Shown in pieces: positions 5,940 through 9,213 of a stretch of DNA of 9,213 bases. Each line of letters opens with the position of its first letter. Within the stretch, counting starts at the first letter, position 1. Source of the DNA: Atopobium sp. (GTDB lineage: Bacteria > Actinomycetota > Coriobacteriia > Coriobacteriales > Atopobiaceae); NCBI GenBank assembly GCA_015259045.1, contig JABZHD010000032.1, positions 1 through 9,213 on the forward strand, in the 5' to 3' direction. The notes under the pieces were generated by a model. That model worked only from the letters and a program-made list of their open reading frames with translations, searched no databases and was not told the origin of the DNA. The position numbers and the translations under genes were made by a program.

Positions 5940-6942
5940 AGATGGTGGATTTGAGCCAATTAAGCTTGCACGTGAGCAGTTTGTGGTCGGGCTCAAGTGA
6001 GGGGTCTTTGATTCTTTTAAGGAGCATCTTACAAGCTGCATAACCCTCTTCATAGACGGGTTCAACAATAGTTGAGATGCTTTTAGCAGGCAAATCGGTC
6101 CAATCAGTGTTATTGAATCCCAACAGACCAACTTGCTCTGGAATTACCTTTTCATAGGCATGCAGCGCGCTATAGACACTCTTAAGAGCCCACTGATTTG
6201 GTACAAATACCAGCGTTTTCTTTGACGGAAGAATGTGGTTGTTAAGCCATTGCGTGATTTCAGGGATAGACAACGTGCTTTGCTCTATGGTGAGACGCTC
6301 ATAAGGTTTACTTGAGGCCTCTAAAGCATCAGTGAAGCCAGATTCTCGTTCAATTCTGGTTCGACCTTTTGGCTCTCCACCAATGATTAAAAAGTTCTCA
6401 TATCCACGTTCAATGCAGTGTGTTGCGGCTGAATAAACTCCGTCGTAGAGGTCACTTTTTATCCAGGAAGTATTAAGGGTAAGAAGATCGCAGTCAAAAT
6501 AAACAACCGGTTTTCCAACTTTAGCAATGCGTCTGTCTACCGCCCTAAATTGATTGGTGGGCTGGATAAGCATGCCGTCTGCTCCAATTGAAAGCATTTT
6601 CTCGACCCAGTCGGCTTCAAGCGTGGGGTCAAAACGAGAATTGCAAATAATTGTCTGATATCCAGCTTCAAGAGCAGCATCTTCAATACCGTTAGTCATT
6701 TGAGCTGCCCAGGCATTAGTGTTGTCCAGGATGAGAACAGCAATAATTCCAGAGCTCTTCTTAACCATGGCTTGAGCTTGAGCGCTTGGAATATATCCCG
6801 TATTTTCAATTGCTTTTTTGATACGTTGCTTAGTTGCTTCGGACATCTTTTCAAAGTGTCCGTTAAGGTAATTTGAAACGGTAGCAATAGAAACATTTGC
6901 TAATTTTGCAAGGTCAATGATAGTGGTCTTAGACATTGGCAC
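5938..6942 (-). CDS. LacI-family transcriptional regulator
   Basis: This is a 334-residue repressor with the classic LacI layout. A helix-turn-helix lies at about residues 7-30 (IIDLAKLANVSIATVSNYLNG), with a hinge region YIPSAQAQAMV around 50-60. A sugar-binding periplasmic-fold domain runs from about 67 (GIIAVLILDNTNAWA) to the end, including GADGMLIQPTNQ and the late GLLGFNNTDW motif. The start is taken as GTG 6940-6942, because GGTGA (6948-6952 complement) lies five bases upstream. An ATG two codons later (6934-6936) is the alternative and would be 11 bases from that site. The gene is divergent from the PTS operon, and a perfect LacI-type palindrome sits between them, so it most likely represses the PTS genes and probably itself. 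The effector is unknown. The usual hinge Leu, which wedges into the operator centre, appears to be Met here (residue 59). Confidence 0.94.
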   Translation of the reverse strand: MPMSKTTIIDLAKLANVSIATVSNYLNGHFEKMSEATKQRIKKAIENTGYIPSAQAQAMVKKSSGIIAVLILDNTNAWAAQMTNGIEDAALEAGYQTIICNSRFDPTLEADWVEKMLSIGADGMLIQPTNQFRAVDRRIAKVGKPVVYFDCDLLTLNTSWIKSDLYDGVYSAATHCIERGYENFLIIGGEPKGRTRIERESGFTDALEASSKPYERLTIEQSTLSIPEITQWLNNHILPSKKTLVFVPNQWALKSVYSALHAYEKVIPEQVGLLGFNNTDWTDLPAKSISTIVEPVYEEGYAACKMLLKRIKDPSLEPDHKLLTCKLNWLKSTI

Positions 6943-7002
6943 TCATTTCACCGAAATTTTTACAAGGTACTTGCAAAATACCAACGTTAGTGAGTGTGCT
7001 GG

Positions 7003-7029
7003 ATTCTACGTTGGTTAAACGTTTAACAA
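7003..7029 (-). promoter_or_regulatory. Candidate promoter of the LacI-family gene
   Basis: On the minus strand, TAGAAT (7008-7003) matches the -10 consensus at five of six bases. TTGTTA (7029-7024) is a possible -35 box, but the 15-base spacing is short. The palindrome 7014-7027 would lie between the boxes and overlap the -35, a classic position for autorepression. Confidence 0.35.
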
Positions 7030-7039
7030 AATTCATCAT
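7011..7039 (+). promoter_or_regulatory. Candidate promoter of the PTS operon
   Basis: TTGGTT (7011-7016) and CATCAT (7034-7039) are weak -35/-10 candidates 17 bases apart, placing a start near 7046. The boxes alone are poor. The main support is that the palindrome 7014-7027 would cover the -35 and spacer, as expected for a repressed promoter. Confidence 0.3.
7014..7027. promoter_or_regulatory. LacI-family operator O1
   Basis: GTTAAACGTTTAAC is a perfect 14-bp palindrome with the central CG typical of LacI-family sites. It is in the divergent region between the regulator (start 6942) and the PTS operon (start 7189). It is the strongest candidate binding site for the adjacent repressor. Confidence 0.75.
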
Positions 7040-7051
7040 AACACAAGGTAG

Positions 7052-7065
7052 ATTAGACGTTTACC
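7052..7065. promoter_or_regulatory. Possible second, degenerate operator O2
   Basis: ATTAGACGTTTACC matches O1 at 11 of 14 bases and keeps the ACGTTTA core. The centres are 38 bases apart. It may be an auxiliary site just after the presumed PTS transcription start. Confidence 0.4.
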
Positions 7066-7139
7066 GAAATCCTCTTTTAAAAAAGATTGAAACAATGCAA
7101 AGTATGAGTTGGAAACGTACGTCGTCAAAAGACGTGCTC

Positions 7140-7162
7140 GTGCGCCCCGCTTAGGGGCTCAC
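7140..7162 (+). other. Stem-loop in the PTS operon leader
   Basis: GCCCC (7144-7148) pairs with GGGGC (7154-7158) around GCTTA, and beyond one C/T mismatch GTG (7140-7142) pairs with CAC (7160-7162). It lies 26 bases before the EIIB start and has no T-run. The leader also contains a weaker stem pairing GTACGTC with GACGTGC just upstream, around 7117-7137. Confidence 0.45.
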
Positions 7163-7188
7163 AACTTACTTTGCGAGAGGACATAACC

Positions 7189-7509
7189 ATGAACGTCGTT
7201 GCTGTATGCGCTTGCACGGTTGGAATTGCTCACACCTGGATGGCAAAAGAGGCCATCGAGAAAGAATGTGAGCGTCGCGGCTATGAATTCAAGGTAGAGG
7301 CTCAGGGCGGTTACGGTATTGAGAACGAGCTTGAGCAGGACGAAGTTGATGCTGCAGACGTTGTTCTTCTCGCCATTGCAATTGGCATCGAAGGCGATGA
7401 GCGTTTTGACGAGAAACGCGATGAGGGTCGCGTTCTAACGTTGGATCCTTCGCTGGCTATCGCAGATCCAGCAAAGGTTATTGATCAGGTAGTTGCGCTG
7501 GCTGAGTAG
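7189..7509 (+). CDS. PTS fructose-family EIIB component
   Basis: This 106-residue cytoplasmic phosphotransfer protein of the fructose EIIB family receives phosphate from EIIA on a cysteine and passes it to the sugar during transport by EIIC. The active-site loop CACTVGIAHTWMAKE (residues 7-21) has the phosphorylatable Cys9 and the GIAHT motif. The family's usual CPTGIAHT is altered to CTVGIAHT, and there is an extra Cys at position 7. VEAQGGYGIEN (37-47) and AADVVLLA (55-62) match the rest of the fold. The ATG at 7189 is preferred over an ATG six codons earlier because AGAGGA (7176-7181) is seven bases upstream of it. It is first in the operon, 44 bases before EIIC. No EIIA domain is fused or visible in the window. 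Sugar specificity cannot be read from the sequence. Confidence 0.92.
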   Translation: MNVVAVCACTVGIAHTWMAKEAIEKECERRGYEFKVEAQGGYGIENELEQDEVDAADVVLLAIAIGIEGDERFDEKRDEGRVLTLDPSLAIADPAKVIDQVVALAE

Positions 7510-7553
7510 CAAGCGCATAAGTGATAACGCAAGGAAGAAGAGAGGAGAAACCC

Positions 7554-8624
7554 ATGGCAGAGGAAAAGAGTCCCTCAGTTTTGGGCAAGGTCGGAAAAGA
7601 CCTTCTAAAGGCGTTTAACACTGGTGTTTCGTACTTTATTCCTATTGTCGTAGTTGGCGGAGTCTTCTTGGCTTTCTCGCTAGCTACAGGAACTGCAGGA
7701 AAAGACGGTATTGAAGTCACCAATCCTTTGATGCAGAGCCTCAACCTTATTGGTATGGCTGGCATCAAGATGATGATTCCAGTCCTTGCTGCTTACATTG
7801 CCTATTCTTTGGGCGGAAAGCCTGCTCTGGCACCTGGTTTTGTCCTTGGTTACCTGGCAAGCAATCCTGTTCCTGTAGGTGAGGTTCAGGTTTCTACTGG
7901 CTTCTTGGGCGCAATGGTCCTCGGCGTTGCTGCCGGCTACCTTGTCCAGTGGATGAAGTCATGGAAGGTCAATAGCACCATCCGCACCATCATGCCAATT
8001 CTGATTATCCCAAGTTTGTCTTCACTGGCTCTTGGCATGCTCTACATCTACGTTTTGGCAGCTCCACTTGGCGCATTCATGGACTGGCTGACCAACCTGC
8101 TTTCAAGTCTTCAGGGCGGTTCCGCAGTTGTACTCGGCATTGTAATTGGCCTTATGACCGCATTTGATATGGGCGGCCCAGTTAACAAGACTGCTTCTAC
8201 CTTCACCATGGCTCTTATGACCGCAGGTGTTTATGGTCCTAACGGCGCATTCCGTGTTGCAGTTGCTATTCCTCCACTGGTCTGCGGTGTTGCATCTCTT
8301 ATTGCTCGCAGCAAGTTTGACGACACTGATAGGCAGATGGGTATCTCCGCAGTCTTCATGGGACTCATTGGTATTACCGAAGGTGCAATTCCATTTGCTG
8401 TTAAGGATCTTGCACACACCCTGCCTGCAATCATGATTGGTTCTGCAGTTGGCGCTGGTCTTGCTGCTTGGCACGGCATTGAGTGCTTTGTTCCTCACGG
8501 TGGCATGATTGTTGCTGCAGCTACAAACAACATTGCCCTCTACACCCTTGATATGGCAATTGGCGTTGCAGTAGGCGTTGCAATTCTTGTTCTTACCAAG
8601 CCAAAGCTTGAGGACAACAAGTAA
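7554..8624 (+). CDS. PTS fructose-family EIIC membrane component
   Basis: This 356-residue multi-helix membrane protein of the fructose EIIC family carries the sugar across the membrane while EIIB phosphorylates it. Family landmarks are GVSYFIPIVVVGG (24-36), GKPALAPGFVLGYLA (88-102), FDMGGPVNK (204-212), GITEGAIPFA (273-282) and PHGG (314-317). The length matches a stand-alone EIIC, with no fused A or B domain. The ATG at 7554 has GAGGAG (7542-7547) six bases upstream; an ATG 11 codons earlier lacks such a site. It follows EIIB closely and precedes a GatZ-like gene, which suggests a ketose or sugar-alcohol substrate. Fructose-family carriers also move mannitol, tagatose-type and other sugars, so a simple fructose label would be too precise. 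Confidence 0.95.
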   Translation: MAEEKSPSVLGKVGKDLLKAFNTGVSYFIPIVVVGGVFLAFSLATGTAGKDGIEVTNPLMQSLNLIGMAGIKMMIPVLAAYIAYSLGGKPALAPGFVLGYLASNPVPVGEVQVSTGFLGAMVLGVAAGYLVQWMKSWKVNSTIRTIMPILIIPSLSSLALGMLYIYVLAAPLGAFMDWLTNLLSSLQGGSAVVLGIVIGLMTAFDMGGPVNKTASTFTMALMTAGVYGPNGAFRVAVAIPPLVCGVASLIARSKFDDTDRQMGISAVFMGLIGITEGAIPFAVKDLAHTLPAIMIGSAVGAGLAAWHGIECFVPHGGMIVAAATNNIALYTLDMAIGVAVGVAILVLTKPKLEDNK

Positions 8625-8683
8625 TACATAGCGAGAAACGCATGTACCTTTTGGTCTTAGACCTTAAAAATCGAAGTTAAAAG

Positions 8684-8720
8684 GAGAGGGGCGTAGGGAT
8701 TCAACCCCCACGCCCTTCTT
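8684..8720 (+). other. Stem-loop between EIIC and the GatZ-like gene
   Basis: Bases 8684-8694 pair with 8710-8720 (11 bp including two G-U pairs, core GGGCGT/ACGCCC). After an A/C mismatch, GGG (8696-8698) pairs with CCC (8706-8708). There is no T-run after it, so it is better seen as an attenuator or message-stabilising structure than as a full terminator. Position suggests it lets the PTS genes and the downstream gene be expressed at different levels. Confidence 0.6.
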
Positions 8721-8752
8721 ATTACCAAGAAACACTCTTGGGAAGGGGTAAT
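8721..8752 (+). promoter_or_regulatory. Hairpin that could mask the GatZ-like gene's ribosome-binding site
   Basis: CCAAGA (8725-8730) pairs with TCTTGG (8736-8741) around AACAC. In an alternative register, ATTACC (8721-8726) pairs with GGTAAT (8747-8752) with AAGA/TCTT stacked inside. Either fold touches the Shine-Dalgarno GGAAGGGG (8741-8748), which lies five bases before the ATG at 8754. Confidence 0.45.
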
Positions 8753-8753
8753 T

Positions 8754-9213
8754 ATGGAAAAGCTACCAATCAAAAAAGCTGTTGAAGGGTTGCTTAAGCT
8801 TCAGGACACAGGAAAGTCCGCCACGCTGTTAGGAATTGGACCAATGTCGCCCAACCTGCTCCAGGCAGCTTTTGAACTTGGTAGAGACTGCGATTTTCCT
8901 CTGATGTTTATTGCATCTCGAAACCAGGTTGATCTTGATGAACTTGGTGGAGGATACGTAAATTCTTGGGATCAGAAGCGTTTCTCGGAAGATATTGCTG
9001 AAGCAGCTCAGAAGGTTGGCTTTGACGGTCTGTATTACCTCTGCCGCGACCACGGTGGTCCTTGGCAGCGCGATGAGGAACGCAACGCTCACCTTCCAGA
9101 AGATGAGGCCATGGAGCTTGCCAAGAAGTCCTATCTTGCTGATATGCTTAACGGCTTTGACCTGCTGATGATTGACCCCACAAAGGATCCTTTTGAGATT
9201 GGCAAGGTTATTC
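8754..9213 (+). CDS. GatZ/KbaZ-like protein, tagatose-bisphosphate aldolase subunit family (3' end outside window)
   Basis: The first 153 residues are visible and the frame is open to the window end. They resemble the class II tagatose-1,6-bisphosphate aldolase 'non-catalytic' subunit family (GatZ/KbaZ), a TIM-barrel group. Matching motifs in order are IASRNQVD....GGGY (53-68, compare the family's IEATSNQV..FGGY), CRDHGGPW (97-104, compare GGDHLGPN) and LLMIDPTKDP (137-146, compare the IHLD strand). In E. coli, GatZ and KbaZ are needed for activity and stability of the catalytic GatY/KbaY. Whether that applies here is unknown, and a GatY partner is not in view. An SD (AAGGGG, 8743-8748) precedes the ATG. 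It is probably the third gene of the PTS operon, acting on the phosphorylated sugar. The match is recognised by motif pattern, so the family is likely but the reaction is inferred. Confidence 0.8.
   Translation, partial: MEKLPIKKAVEGLLKLQDTGKSATLLGIGPMSPNLLQAAFELGRDCDFPLMFIASRNQVDLDELGGGYVNSWDQKRFSEDIAEAAQKVGFDGLYYLCRDHGGPWQRDEERNAHLPEDEAMELAKKSYLADMLNGFDLLMIDPTKDPFEIGKVI

Noticed and set aside
6936..7154. 72-codon plus-strand frame across the divergent promoter region
   Set aside because: It runs through the operator and both candidate promoters, overlaps the start of the LacI-family gene, has no ribosome-binding site and shows no recognisable protein features.
8829..9092. 87-codon minus-strand frame opposite the GatZ-like gene
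   Set aside because: It is antisense to a frame with clear family motifs and codon bias like its neighbours.
1..9213. Search for mobile elements, attachment sites, CRISPR arrays, toxin-antitoxin or defence genes
   Set aside because: No transposase, integrase, repeat array or defence motif was recognised. Every gene fits housekeeping or nutrient-uptake roles with uniform base composition.

Overview
The window looks like an actinobacterial chromosome of moderate GC content, most likely from the Coriobacteriia (an Atopobium/Lancefieldella/Olsenella-like organism). This is inferred from three things: a gyrA with an acidic tail, followed by a tRNA-Ile(GAU)/tRNA-Ala(UGC) pair outside any rRNA operon (an arrangement also known from Mycobacterium); roughly even base composition; and PTS sugar transport alongside a Tat-exported lipoprotein. 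The exact genus cannot be fixed by eye.

Layout. Positions 1-530 hold the 3' end of gyrA, closed by a strong hairpin terminator. A DUF151 bifunctional-nuclease-family gene follows on the minus strand (676-1182). It is divergent from a near-consensus promoter that drives tRNA-Ile and tRNA-Ala (1336-1576), which end at a textbook terminator. Positions 1810-5877 form a complete three-gene ABC importer: a Tat-dependent lipoprotein binding protein, a fused 12-helix permease with two EAA loops, and an ATPase with a C-terminal TOBE-type domain. A 13-bp stem-loop lies between the binding-protein and permease genes, and the operon ends at a terminator whose T-tract contains the stop codon of the convergent gene. 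That convergent gene (5938-6942, minus) encodes a LacI-family repressor.

The divergent region 6943-7188 holds a perfect LacI-type palindrome, GTTAAACGTTTAAC, and a degenerate second copy. It is followed by a structured leader and a PTS operon: fructose-family EIIB (7189-7509), EIIC (7554-8624) and, after a structured 129-base gap, the start of a GatZ/KbaZ-like (tagatose-bisphosphate aldolase subunit family) gene that runs off the window. The simplest reading is that the LacI protein controls uptake and phosphorylation of a ketose or polyol, which is then handled by the GatZ-like protein and unseen downstream enzymes, including an EIIA not present here.

No wholly new class of system is evident. 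The points most worth following up are the unidentified substrate of the LacI-PTS-GatZ-like cluster, the uncertain ligand of an iron-type ABC importer that lacks the usual ferric-binding tyrosine pair, and several RNA stem-loops placed where they could set relative gene expression.
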